From the NCBI RefSeq assembly GCF_002223055.1, contig NZ_NKFL01000006.1, positions 3,155,524 to 3,219,523 of the forward strand: 64,000 nucleotides of DNA. Reading direction: 5' to 3'. Under the pieces are notes generated by a model. It did no database searches. It was not told the DNA's origin and saw only the letters and a program-made list of their open reading frames with translations. This document shows positions 44,897 to 53,314 of the stretch, piece after piece. Made by a program: the position numbers and the translations under genes. The DNA comes from Burkholderia sp. HI2500. GTDB lineage: Bacteria > Pseudomonadota > Gammaproteobacteria > Burkholderiales > Burkholderiaceae. The stretch's first letter is position 1, and the number at the start of each line of letters is the position of its first letter.

Positions 44897-44965
44897 GTTC
44901 ATGGAGCGCGTGCATTCGGTCATTCAACGCGGTGCTGGACGCCACCGCACGCGCATCGTCGCCGC

Positions 44966-46273
44966 TCAGTGCGGCGAATCCTCCTTCGCATCCTTCGAGA
45001 ACTGCACGGCGATCGCGCCGACCACGCAGATCGCCGCGACATACACCACCGGTGCGAGCGGATTCGACTTCATCATCAGCGACACGATCACCGGCGTGAG
45101 GCCGCCGAAGATCGCATACGCGACGTTGTACGAGAACGAGATGCCCGAGAAGCGCACGACGGCCGGGAAGCTCTTGACCATCACGAACGGCACCGCGCCG
45201 ATCGTGCCGACCATGAAGCCCGCGATTCCGTAGTAGAGCGGCAGCGTCGACGCGTCGGCCGCGACTTGCACGAACAGCAGGTAGTAGCACGCGGCCAGCC
45301 CGATGCCGCCGATGCCGAGCACGCGCTTCGCGCCGATCCAGCCCGCGAGCGAACCCGCGGTGATGCAGCCGGCCGTCAGGCACAGCGTCGCGACGCTGTT
45401 CGCGAACAGCGTCGTCGCGGGTGTCAGGTGGAACTGCTTCTGCAGCAGCGCGGGCGTCATCAGGATCACGACGACGATCGCGGCCGACAGCATCCACGTG
45501 AGCAGCATCGACACGATCACCGCGCGGCCGTGGTCGCGCAGCACGGCCTTCAGCGGAATCTCGGCCGCGAGCGCCTTCTTCGCCTTCATCTCGGCGAACA
45601 CCGGCGTCTCGTGCAGCCAGCGGCGCAGGTACACCGAGAACAGGCCGAACACGCCGCCGAGCAGGAACGGGATGCGCCACGCGAACGCGCCGACTTCAGC
45701 GCTCGAGTAGCGGCTGTTGATGCCGGCGGCCACCAGCGAGCCGAGCAGGATGCCGGCCGTCAGGCCCGCGGTCAGCGTGCCGCACGCATAGCCGATGTGG
45801 CGCGACGGCACGTGCTCGGACACGAACACCCATGCGCCCGGCACTTCGCCGCCGACGGCCGCGCCCTGCAGCACGCGGAACAGCAGCAGCAACACCGGCG
45901 CGAGGATGCCGATCGTGTCGTAGGTCGGCAGCAGGCCCATCAGCAGCGTCGGCACGGACATCATCAGCACGCTCAGCGTGAACATCCGCTTGCGGCCGAA
46001 CAGGTCGCCGAAGTGCGCCATGATCACGCCGCCGAGCGGACGCGCGAGATAGCCGGCCGCGAAGATGCCGAACGTCTGCAACTGGCGCAGCCAGTCGGGA
46101 ATGTCGTGCGGGAAGAACAGTTGCCCAATCGCCGGCGCGAAGAACACGAAGATGATGAAGTCGTAGAACTCGAGGGCGCCGCCGAGTGCGGCAAGGCCAA
46201 GGGTCTTGTAGTCGCTGCGCGTGAGCGCGCGTTCGGCGGCGCGAGGCACGCCGCTCAATTCGGAAGCTTGCAT
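44966..46273 (-). CDS. MHS-family MFS transporter (metabolite:H+ symporter)
   Basis: A 435-residue major facilitator of the metabolite:H+ symporter family. ALGGALEFYDFIIFVFFAPA, YLARPLGGVIMAHFGDLFGR and LRVLQGAAVGGEVPGAWVFV (seen as FRVLQGAAVGGEVPGAW) are typical MHS motifs, and 12 helices are evident. Substrates in the family include proline/betaine, shikimate, citrate and dicarboxylates; none can be assigned. The ATG at 46273 was chosen as start because homology begins shortly after; the upstream extension is low-complexity and Arg-rich. Confidence 0.85.
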   Translation of the reverse strand: MQASELSGVPRAAERALTRSDYKTLGLAALGGALEFYDFIIFVFFAPAIGQLFFPHDIPDWLRQLQTFGIFAAGYLARPLGGVIMAHFGDLFGRKRMFTLSVLMMSVPTLLMGLLPTYDTIGILAPVLLLLFRVLQGAAVGGEVPGAWVFVSEHVPSRHIGYACGTLTAGLTAGILLGSLVAAGINSRYSSAEVGAFAWRIPFLLGGVFGLFSVYLRRWLHETPVFAEMKAKKALAAEIPLKAVLRDHGRAVIVSMLLTWMLSAAIVVVILMTPALLQKQFHLTPATTLFANSVATLCLTAGCITAGSLAGWIGAKRVLGIGGIGLAACYYLLFVQVAADASTLPLYYGIAGFMVGTIGAVPFVMVKSFPAVVRFSGISFSYNVAYAIFGGLTPVIVSLMMKSNPLAPVVYVAAICVVGAIAVQFSKDAKEDSPH

Positions 46274-46602
46274 GGTCAGGACGATTGGTTTTCGAATAGT
46301 GTTGTCGGTGCTGCGTCTCCAGGGCCCGCTTTTCGGCATGGACTGACAAGGCGCGGCTTGCGTCGTCGAAGCGTGCCGCGTGCCGGGTGAGGCACGAAAC
46401 ACGCGCCGCCGCACCGGGATGGGGCGCGGCGGAGACGAAGCGTCAAAGCGGGTGGTGGGATTCTACAGGAGCGCGAAATGCACGCGCGTGGGTGCGCGCC
46501 GAGGAACGGTTCGGACCGCGAAGCCGAGGCCGAGGCAAAAGCGCGCGCGGCGCGGGCGGCCGGTGAGCCGCTGACGCGCCGCGCGGGGCAGGGTTTTACG
46601 TA
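46274..46602. other. Intergenic region, 329 bases, no gene seen
   Basis: Lies between the MFS start and the binding-protein end on the minus strand. It presumably has the MFS promoter. I see no convincing repeat, terminator or coding frame. Confidence 0.5.
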
Positions 46603-47745
46603 TCAGTTGCCGGCGATCGTATCGACCGGCTTGAACGCGCCGTGCTCGACCTTGTAGATCGTCACCGGCGCATCCCTCAGGTCGCCTTTCGTGTCGTACG
46701 CGATGCTGGGGGCCGACACGCCCTTGACCGACACCTTGCCGAGATACGGCGTGTACACCTTCGGGTCGGTCGAGTTCGCGTCCTTCATCGCGGTGAGCAG
46801 CGCGATCGTGCCGTCGTACGAGTACGGCGAGTAGGTGATCACGTCTTCGTTGAAGCGCGCCTTGTAGCGTGCCGCGTAGCCGGCGAAGCCCGGCATCTTC
46901 TCCTTCGGCAGCCCGCCCATGTAGACGATCGCGCCTTCGGCCGCGTCGCCGCCGACCTTCAGGAACGTCGGCGAGCGCGACATCTCGCCCGTCACGAACG
47001 CCGACTTCATCCCGCGCTGGCGCATCTTGCGGATCATCGGCGACGATTGCGCGTCGCCGCCGCCGTAGAAGATCGCGTCCGGGTTCATCCCCTTGAGGTT
47101 GGTCAGGATCGCGGAGAAATCGAGCGCCTTGTCGTTCGTGAAGTCGCGCTTGATGATCGTGCCGCCCGCCGCTTCGACGGCCTTCGCGAATTCGTCGGCG
47201 ATGCCCTGGCCGTAGGCCGTGCGGTCGTCGATGATCGCGATGCGCTTGAAGCGTAGCGTCTTCACCGCGTACGTGCCGACGATGCGGCCCGCCTGCGCGT
47301 CGCTCGTCAGCAGCCGGTAGGTCGTCTTGTAGCCGCGCGCCGTGTATTGCGGCGACGTGGCCATCGAGATCTGCGGCAGCCCCGCGCGATCGTACAGGTC
47401 GGACGCGGGAATGCTCGTGCCCGAGTTGAAGTGTCCGATGATCCCGCGGACGTTGTCGTCGATCAGCCGCTGCGCGACGGTCGTGCCGGTGCGCGGGTCG
47501 GCCTGGTCGTCCTGCGAGTCGAGCTGGAACGTGACGGGCTTGCCGCCGATCGTCGGACGCGTCGCGTTGAAATCGGCGATCGCGAGCTGCACGCCCTTCT
47601 GCATGTCCGTGCCGTAGTTCGACTGCGGGCCGGTCAGCGGTGCGGCGAAACCGATCTTGACGACGTCGGCGGCGATGGCGTGCGCGCCCGACAGTGCGCA
47701 GGCAGCGGCCAGCGCGACGTGCGATACCTTCAGCTTCACTTTCAC
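46603..47745 (-). CDS. Branched-chain-amino-acid-type (LivJ/K) ABC substrate-binding protein, orphan
   Basis: A 380-residue periplasmic binding protein of the Leu/Ile/Val family. A signal peptide (KLKVSHVALAAACALSGAHA) is followed by VVKIGFAAPLTGPQSNYGTD, VRGIIGHFNSGTSIPASDLY, and DRTAYGQGIADEFAKAVEAA, all typical of LivJ/K. No permease or ATPase genes lie beside it, so it must share another transporter or serve as an orphan receptor. It is transcribed divergently from a PAS-AraC regulator across a 655-base gap that contains a long inverted repeat. Confidence 0.92.
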   Translation of the reverse strand: MKVKLKVSHVALAAACALSGAHAIAADVVKIGFAAPLTGPQSNYGTDMQKGVQLAIADFNATRPTIGGKPVTFQLDSQDDQADPRTGTTVAQRLIDDNVRGIIGHFNSGTSIPASDLYDRAGLPQISMATSPQYTARGYKTTYRLLTSDAQAGRIVGTYAVKTLRFKRIAIIDDRTAYGQGIADEFAKAVEAAGGTIIKRDFTNDKALDFSAILTNLKGMNPDAIFYGGGDAQSSPMIRKMRQRGMKSAFVTGEMSRSPTFLKVGGDAAEGAIVYMGGLPKEKMPGFAGYAARYKARFNEDVITYSPYSYDGTIALLTAMKDANSTDPKVYTPYLGKVSVKGVSAPSIAYDTKGDLRDAPVTIYKVEHGAFKPVDTIAGN

Positions 47746-48400
47746 TTCCCCTTGATGGCGTGGTTGGGCCGCCGCCGGCTGGCGGGCCGGCGCCGGTAAA
47801 CCGGGCGAGACGGTTCGGTCGGCAGGCCGATGCGAGGGCCATGCGTGCGTGCCGCGTGCTGCCCGGGCTGTGCCGGAATCGGCGCACCTGATGGCCGATG
47901 CCGCAGGCCATGCATGCCGATTGCTGCCGCGGCGTGAGGTCGTCTCGTGACCGTGAAGCGAAGTCTAGATAGCGAAAATGCGTGCGTCTTGCGCGTTCGA
48001 TGCGCGGCCGGCGACGATATCGGCATATCGTCGATAACCCTGATATATGCCGAAATCGTCACGCCGAATGCGCAAACGCGCCAAGACGCTGCACGTCCGC
48101 ATTTCTATGCTGGCGAGTTCGGGCGTACGGTGCCGGTGTGCGAATGCGCCAGTCCGCGCGTGGCGTGCCGCCACCGACGCACGCGGGGTGGCTGCGTCGA
48201 CACAAGCGGATTCGCGGCGGGCCGCCGCACGCTCGACGTAGTGGTTGCGCGCGCAACCTATGTCGCATGACGATGCCGGCCGATCGGCGGCACGTTGCGA
48301 CGGCCGCCGCCAACTTGCCCGCCTTTGCGATCGGCGCGACGCGATCGAAGGGGCGCTTCTATAATCGACGCCATCTGCCACTCGCATTGCGGTTGCCGGG
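47746..48400. other. Long divergent intergenic region, 655 bases
   Basis: No coding frame with neighbour-like codon use is found. It holds the promoters of the binding-protein and AraC genes and the inverted repeat at 48013-48060. Confidence 0.5.
48013..48060. promoter_or_regulatory. Large inverted repeat, likely operator between the binding-protein and AraC genes
   Basis: Arms GACGATATCGGCATAT (48013-48028) and ATATGCCGAAATCGTC (48045-48060) are complementary at 15 of 16 positions, separated by 16 bases. Arm centres are 32 bases apart, about three helical turns, as expected for a dimeric regulator such as the adjacent AraC protein. Confidence 0.65.
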
Positions 48401-49195
48401 ATGACGCCCTTGCTTGCCGTACCGCCCATGAGCCTGTCCGAACCGTTGCGCTACCAGCCCGACAACGCCGATTTCGGCGCGATGCTTGCGCACTTCCGCC
48501 TGCTCGAACCGGTGTTCGATGCACTGCCGGACGTCGCGTTCTTCGTGAAGGATGCGGGCGGCCGCTACGCGATCGTCAATCGCACGCTGGCGATGCGCTG
48601 CGGCTACAAGGACAAGCGCGACCTGCTCGGCAAGACGGCCGACGAAGTGTTTCCGCGCCGCTTCGGCCGCAGCTATTTCGAGCAGGACATGGCGACGATC
48701 AACGCCGGCCAGCAACTGGTGGACCAGCTCGAACTGCACCTGTATCCGGGCCGTCAGCCGGGCTGGTGCCTGACCTGCAAGGAGCCGCTGCGCGACGCCG
48801 CGGGCAGGGTGGTCGGCCTCGCGGGCATCTCGCGCGACCTGAAGGCGCACGAGGGATCGCACCCGGCGTACAGCCGGCTCGCCGACGTCGTGCAGCACAT
48901 CCAGGATCACTACGTGCAGCCGCTGAACCTGAAGCAGCTCGCGCAGATGGCGGGAATGTCGGTCGCGCAGCTCGAACGCTACTTCCACAAGGTGTTCCAC
49001 CTGACGCCGCGCCAGGTGCTGCTGAAGACGCGGCTCGACGCGGCCACCGCGCTGCTCGTCACGCACGACAAGGTGACCGACGTCGCGGCGCTATGCGGCT
49101 ATACGGATCACAGCGCGTTCACGCGCCAGTTCAAGGCGACGGTCGGCGTCACGCCGACGGAATACCGGTTGATGCTGCAGGAGCGGGCAGGGTGA
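48401..49195 (+). CDS. AraC-family regulator with N-terminal PAS domain
   Basis: A 264-residue regulator. Residues 30-150 form a PAS domain (LEPVFDALPDVAFFVKDAGG, RYAIVNRTLAMRCGYKDKRD, GKTADEVFP), and the C-terminal 100 residues are an AraC double helix-turn-helix (LKQLAQMAGMSVAQLERYFH, KVTDVAALCGYTDHSAFTRQ, FKATVGVTPTEYRL). It is divergent from the orphan Liv-type binding protein and probably controls it through the repeat at 48013-48060. An alternative ATG start is at 48428. Confidence 0.9.
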   Translation: MTPLLAVPPMSLSEPLRYQPDNADFGAMLAHFRLLEPVFDALPDVAFFVKDAGGRYAIVNRTLAMRCGYKDKRDLLGKTADEVFPRRFGRSYFEQDMATINAGQQLVDQLELHLYPGRQPGWCLTCKEPLRDAAGRVVGLAGISRDLKAHEGSHPAYSRLADVVQHIQDHYVQPLNLKQLAQMAGMSVAQLERYFHKVFHLTPRQVLLKTRLDAATALLVTHDKVTDVAALCGYTDHSAFTRQFKATVGVTPTEYRLMLQERAG

Positions 49196-49274
49196 CGCGA
49201 CACGCCGACAGGGCCGGCGAGTCGCTGGGAATCGGGGTGATGCGGGAAAACGGGAAAGGGATGAAAACGGCGGC

Positions 49275-49538
49275 TCAGCGGTAGCCGAGCCCTTTCAGGA
49301 CGGCGGTGCCGTCTTCGGTCAGCCGGAAGCTGGGTGCCGTTTCGGTGTCGAGCTTGACCATCTCGACGAGACCGGCTTCCTGCAGCGCAGGCAGTTCGGG
49401 TTTGGCATTGGCGCCGATCGGTGCGTGCAGCAGCACGAGCAGCGTCGCGATTTCATGATGACTGAGCAGGCGGCGCAGCATCGTCTTCTTTGCAGGGGGC
49501 GCGGCCGGGCGGCCCGCGGGTGCTTCTACGGCGCTCAT
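49275..49538 (-). CDS. Small winged-helix-like protein of unknown function
   Basis: An 87-residue protein with a near-perfect ribosome site (AAGGAGG) 7-8 bases before its ATG, which decides the start at 49538 over an upstream codon. After an Ala/Pro-rich N terminus it has helix-like LLSHHEIATLLVLLHAPIGA and a winged-helix-like end (ALQEAGLVEMVKLDTETAPS, FRLTEDGTAVLKGLGY) that resembles MarR/transcription-regulator or phage-type wing folds. Whether it binds DNA is uncertain. No partner gene is evident. Confidence 0.65.
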   Translation of the reverse strand: MSAVEAPAGRPAAPPAKKTMLRRLLSHHEIATLLVLLHAPIGANAKPELPALQEAGLVEMVKLDTETAPSFRLTEDGTAVLKGLGYR

Positions 49539-49826
49539 CGCTTTCCTCCTTTTCGAGATAACCATCGGGTACTGGCTGCGGATGGTGCCGTCGAAGACTT
49601 AAGCGATTCTTAAAACCGCACGGGGCGACGGGATGCTGCGCTGCGGTATGGGTTACGGGATGTAACGCCATATGGGAAGCGGTTTCCGGCCCGATCGCGG
49701 CGAGCCGCGCGGGCGGGGGCGCGGCCGCGCGATTCACCACGATGGTGCGCGCAGGACGCGGCCCTTTGAAGCAGCCGCGGGCCGAGGATGTGATGCGCCC
49801 CTTGAATCCCTGTCGGCTTCCTTCCC

Positions 49827-51719
49827 TTATTTCCTGCGCTGCGCCTGTGCGGCGAGCCGCACGGCCGCATTCGTCGCGCCGTAGCCGTCGTATCCGCCGC
49901 GCCGCTCGACGATCTCGAGCGAGAAGCGGTTGTCGACCAATTCTGTATACGCGTGCAGGAATTCGCCGCCGTGCTCGTCGCGGTCGTACAGCAGGTGATG
50001 CGTGCTCAGCGTGTCGATCAGCTCGTCCGACAGCGCGTAGCGCGCGGCGAGATCGTCGTAGTAGTTCGGCGGAATGCGCAGGAACGGAATGCCGTCGGCC
50101 GCGAACGCGGCGACCGTCTTCACGATGTCGTCCGTGCGGAACGCAACGTGGTTCAGCCCCGTGCCGTGGTAGCGGTCGAGCGATTCGGCGACCGCCGTGT
50201 GCCGGTCGACCGACGCGTTCAGCGCGATCCGCACCGAGCCGTCGGCGCTGCGCACCGCGCGGCTGCGCATCAGCCCGTACGGGTCGGGCACGAGCCAGCT
50301 GCGCTCGGCCTCGAAGCCGAATGCCGTCTTGAAGAACAGGATCCACGTATCGAGCGCGTCGGCCGGCAGCGCAAGGCATACGTGGTCGATACCCGTGAGC
50401 GGGCCGACTTCGCTCGGGCCGTCGATGTCGGTCAGCACGAAATCCGATTCGTACAGCGTCGGCGCGTTCGGCGCTTCGTCGACGAAGTATTCGAGGCTGC
50501 CGTCCGGCGCCTGCACGCTCGGCAGCACGCGCTCGTTCGGCCCGACGCGGCCGGAGAACGGCGCATAGCCGAAGCCGGCCGCGCGTTCGAACGCCACTTT
50601 CGCGTCGTCGACACGGAATGCCGATGCGCACAGCGACAGCCCGTGCTGCTGGAAGAACGCATCGGCGAACGAGTCGCGCTCCGCGTTCAGCACGATCGAC
50701 GCGGCGCCGTGCTGGAACAGCGTCACGTCCTTCGAGCGATGGCGGCCCGCGAGCCGGAAGCGCATCCGGCCGAGCCATTCGCCGACGGTCGCCGCCGCCT
50801 GCGCGTCGACCGCGAATTCGATGAACTGGAACCCGACGTGCGCGGGCGGCGCCGGCGGCGCGAACAGCGGTTGGCCGGCGGCCGGTGCGCGGCCGTCCTG
50901 CGCGAGCCGCTCGCGCGTCAGTTCTTCCAGATAAAGCAGCGAACGATGACCGTCGGCGGCGGTGATCGCGGTCGGCGCGGCGCGGAAGCCGTCGTTGAAG
51001 ATCTCGAGCGACAGCGGCCCCGTATAGCCCGACTGGATCACGCGCGCGGTGAAGCGTGCGAGGTCGAAGTCGCCCTGGCCCGGGAACGAGCGGAAATGGC
51101 GGCTCCATTCGAGCACGTCCATCACGAGCTTCGGCGCATCGGCGATCTGCACGAACGCGATCCGGTCGCCGGGGATGTCCGCGATCGCGTCCGGCGAATC
51201 GTCGAGCGACAGCGTGTGGAAGCTGTCGAGCGCCAGGCCGAGGTGCGGGCTGTTCACGGCATTCACGAGTTTCCACGCATGGCCGTAGCGCTTCACGACG
51301 CGGCCCCACGCGAGCGCTTCGTACGCGGCGACCACGCCGGCCTGCCGCGCGGCTTCGGCGAGCGCGCCGAGCTGGTCGACGAGCAGCCCGTCATCCGCGA
51401 TCGTGTCGGCCGACACGTTGCTGCACACCAGGATGCGGTCGGTGCCGAGCGCATGCATCACGTCGAACTTGCGCTTGATCCGGTCGAGGTTGCGGGCGAG
51501 CTGGGCCGCGCTTACCCCCTCGAAGTCGCGAAACGGCTGGAACAGCACGATGTCGAGGCCGAGATCGGCGGCCATGCGCCGGACGTCGGCCGGCGATCCA
51601 TCGAAGTAGACGAGGTCGTTTTCGAAGATTTCGACGCCGTCGAAGCCTGCGGCCTGGACGGCGGCGAGTTTCTCGGCGAGCGTGCCGGACAGTGACACGG
51701 TGGCGATCGAGCGCTGCAT
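49827..51719 (-). CDS. quiC: 3-dehydroshikimate dehydratase (QuiC), TIM barrel fused to an HPPD-like dioxygenase domain
   Basis: A 630-residue protein. The N-terminal 280 residues are a sugar-phosphate-isomerase-like TIM barrel (SIATVSLSGTLAEKLAAVQA, GFDGVEIFENDLVYFDGSP, VAAYEALAWGRVVKRYGHA, GLALDSFHTLSL) that dehydrates 3-dehydroshikimate to protocatechuate; the C-terminal half is a 4-hydroxyphenylpyruvate-dioxygenase-like vicinal-oxygen-chelate domain (GIDHVCLALPADALDTWILF, GTGLNHVAFRTDDIVKTVAA, ERRGGYDGYGATNA). This fusion is well known in pseudomonads and relatives. It is divergent from aroQ, completing a quinate/shikimate route. Confidence 0.9.
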   Translation of the reverse strand: MQRSIATVSLSGTLAEKLAAVQAAGFDGVEIFENDLVYFDGSPADVRRMAADLGLDIVLFQPFRDFEGVSAAQLARNLDRIKRKFDVMHALGTDRILVCSNVSADTIADDGLLVDQLGALAEAARQAGVVAAYEALAWGRVVKRYGHAWKLVNAVNSPHLGLALDSFHTLSLDDSPDAIADIPGDRIAFVQIADAPKLVMDVLEWSRHFRSFPGQGDFDLARFTARVIQSGYTGPLSLEIFNDGFRAAPTAITAADGHRSLLYLEELTRERLAQDGRAPAAGQPLFAPPAPPAHVGFQFIEFAVDAQAAATVGEWLGRMRFRLAGRHRSKDVTLFQHGAASIVLNAERDSFADAFFQQHGLSLCASAFRVDDAKVAFERAAGFGYAPFSGRVGPNERVLPSVQAPDGSLEYFVDEAPNAPTLYESDFVLTDIDGPSEVGPLTGIDHVCLALPADALDTWILFFKTAFGFEAERSWLVPDPYGLMRSRAVRSADGSVRIALNASVDRHTAVAESLDRYHGTGLNHVAFRTDDIVKTVAAFAADGIPFLRIPPNYYDDLAARYALSDELIDTLSTHHLLYDRDEHGGEFLHAYTELVDNRFSLEIVERRGGYDGYGATNAAVRLAAQAQRRK

Positions 51720-51833
51720 GGGCGATTCCTGAGGATGAGCGGGCATGGCGTCGGCCGAACCGACCCTGAATGAACCAGTCATTGAGTTCCTGACGGGCGC
51801 CATATCCCGAATTTACTAGGCTGGTGATGCGTA

Positions 51834-51859
51834 TTGTACAAACTAACTAGGTGGTACAA
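51834..51859. promoter_or_regulatory. Candidate operator between quiC and aroQ
   Basis: TTGTACAA (51834-51841) and TGGTACAA (51852-51859) are spaced 18 bases apart; on the minus strand they form direct repeats beginning TTTGTAC and overlap a possible TACAAT -10 for quiC. ACTAGG also occurs at 51815 and 51846, 31 bases apart. The regulator is not in this window. Confidence 0.45.
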
Positions 51860-51975
51860 ATTAGCGAAAACCCGAAAAGACAGCCCGCTTGCACGGGCGC
51901 ACACTAGCGCCACATTCCGATGTCTTCGGGGCGGCGCCGATCGTGGTCCGCCCCTGTTTCAGGAGCAGAAACACG

Positions 51976-52431
51976 ATGAGCAAGCACAAGGTGCTCGTGC
52001 TGAACGGCCCGAACCTGAATTTGTTGGGCACACGCGAGCCCCATATCTACGGCGCGGAAACGCTCGCCGATGTCGAGCAGCGCTGCCGTACGGCGGGCGA
52101 GGCGCTCGGGCTGGAAATCGACTTCCGCCAGTCGAACGCCGAGCACCAGCTGATCGACTGGCTGCATGCCGCGCGTCATGACACGCACGGCATCGTGATC
52201 AACCCGGCCGCCTATACGCATACGTCGGTGGCGCTGGCCGATGCGCTTTCCGCGATCGCGAAGCCGGTGATCGAAGTGCATATCTCGAACGTGCATCGCC
52301 GCGAGGCGTTCCGGCACCATTCCTATGTGTCGGCGCTCGCCGAAGCCGTGATCTGCGGCTGCGGCACCGAGGGCTACGTGTTCGCGCTGCAGCGTCTGGC
52401 GACGCTGTTCGCGCAGGGAGCCGCGCGATGA
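51976..52431 (+). CDS. aroQ: Type II 3-dehydroquinate dehydratase
   Basis: A 151-residue dodecameric type II dehydroquinase converting 3-dehydroquinate to 3-dehydroshikimate. The catalytic Tyr lies in the flexible loop after [17 protein letters not shown], the active-site segment [14 protein letters not shown] and the His/Arg-rich [19 protein letters not shown] are intact. In this operon it works in the catabolic direction with the shikimate dehydrogenase and QuiC. AGGAG is 10 bases before the ATG, and the stop overlaps the next start (ATGA). Confidence 0.95.
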   Translation: MSKHKVLVLNGPNLNLLGTREPHIYGAETLADVEQRCRTAGEALGLEIDFRQSNAEHQLIDWLHAARHDTHGIVINPAAYTHTSVALADALSAIAKPVIEVHISNVHRREAFRHHSYVSALAEAVICGCGTEGYVFALQRLATLFAQGAAR

Positions 52432-53282
52432 GCCGCCCGTCGTTTCTGATCGGCCTGATCGGCCAGGGCATCGGCGGCTCGCTGTCGCCCGCGATGCACG
52501 AGGAAGAAGGCTTCCGCCAGGGGTTCGGCTATGTCTACCGGCGCATCGATCTCGACGTGCTGGGCGTGACCGTCGACGCGCTGCCGCAACTGCTCGACGC
52601 CGCGCAGCGGATGGGCTTCAACGGGCTGAACATCACGCATCCGTGCAAGCAGCGCGTAATCGAGCACCTCGATGAATTGTCGGACGATGCGCGCGCGCTC
52701 GGCGCGGTGAACACCGTGCTGTTCAAGGACGGCAAGCGGATCGGCCACAACACCGACTGGTCGGGTTTCGCGAAATCGTTCCGCCGCGGGTTGCCCGGCG
52801 CGTCGCTCGAACGCGTCGTCCAGCTCGGCGCGGGCGGCGCGGGCGCGGCCGTGGCGCACGCAGCGCTGCAGATGGGCGCGGCCGAACTGACGATTTTCGA
52901 TGTCGACGGCACGCGCGCCGCCGCGCTCGCCGCCGAGCTGCAGCAGCGCTTCCCGGCGGCCCGCGTCGTGCAGGGCGACGATCTCGCGGCCTCGATGCGC
53001 GCCGCGACGGGCCTGATCCACTGCACGCCCACCGGCATGGCCAAGCATCCGGGCCTGCCGCTGCCGGCCGAACTGCTCCACGCGGGCATGTGGGTGGCCG
53101 ACATCGTGTACTTCCCGCTCGAAACCGAACTGATCCACGCGGCGCGCGCGGCCGGTTGCGCCACGTTGCCGGGCGGCGGGATGGCCGTCTACCAGGCGGT
53201 CGACGCGTTCGAGATCTTCACCGGACGCACGCCCGACGCCGAGCGGATGTTCGAACACTTTCAGTCGCTCGTCGCGCGCTGA
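52428..53282 (+). CDS. Shikimate/quinate dehydrogenase (probably NAD-linked)
   Basis: A 284-residue AroE-family enzyme. The substrate-domain motif [20 protein letters not shown] and NTDWSGF are present; the nucleotide-binding loop [17 protein letters not shown] is followed by [11 protein letters not shown], where an acidic Asp occupies the position that in NADP-dependent AroE proteins is a basic NRT motif, suggesting NAD preference as in catabolic quinate dehydrogenases (QsuD-like). It starts within the aroQ stop codon (ATGA). Together with AroQ and QuiC it would bring shikimate or quinate to protocatechuate. Confidence 0.85.
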   Translation: MSRPSFLIGLIGQGIGGSLSPAMHEEEGFRQGFGYVYRRIDLDVLGVTVDALPQLLDAAQRMGFNGLNITHPCKQRVIEHLDELSDDARALGAVNTVLFKDGKRIGHNTDWSGFAKSFRRGLPGASLERVVQLGAGGAGAAVAHAALQMGAAELTIFDVDGTRAAALAAELQQRFPAARVVQGDDLAASMRAATGLIHCTPTGMAKHPGLPLPAELLHAGMWVADIVYFPLETELIHAARAAGCATLPGGGMAVYQAVDAFEIFTGRTPDAERMFEHFQSLVAR

Positions 53283-53314
53283 CCCCTTCCATAAAGAGAG
53301 ACCAGGAGACGACC

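Noticed and set aside
46274..46602. Possible hairpins in the GC-rich gap between the MFS and binding-protein genes
   Set aside because: The complementary stretches are short, broken and not followed by T-runs on either strand.
47947..48270. 107-codon plus-strand frame between the binding-protein and AraC genes
   Set aside because: It runs through the inverted repeat, has atypical codons and no ribosome site.
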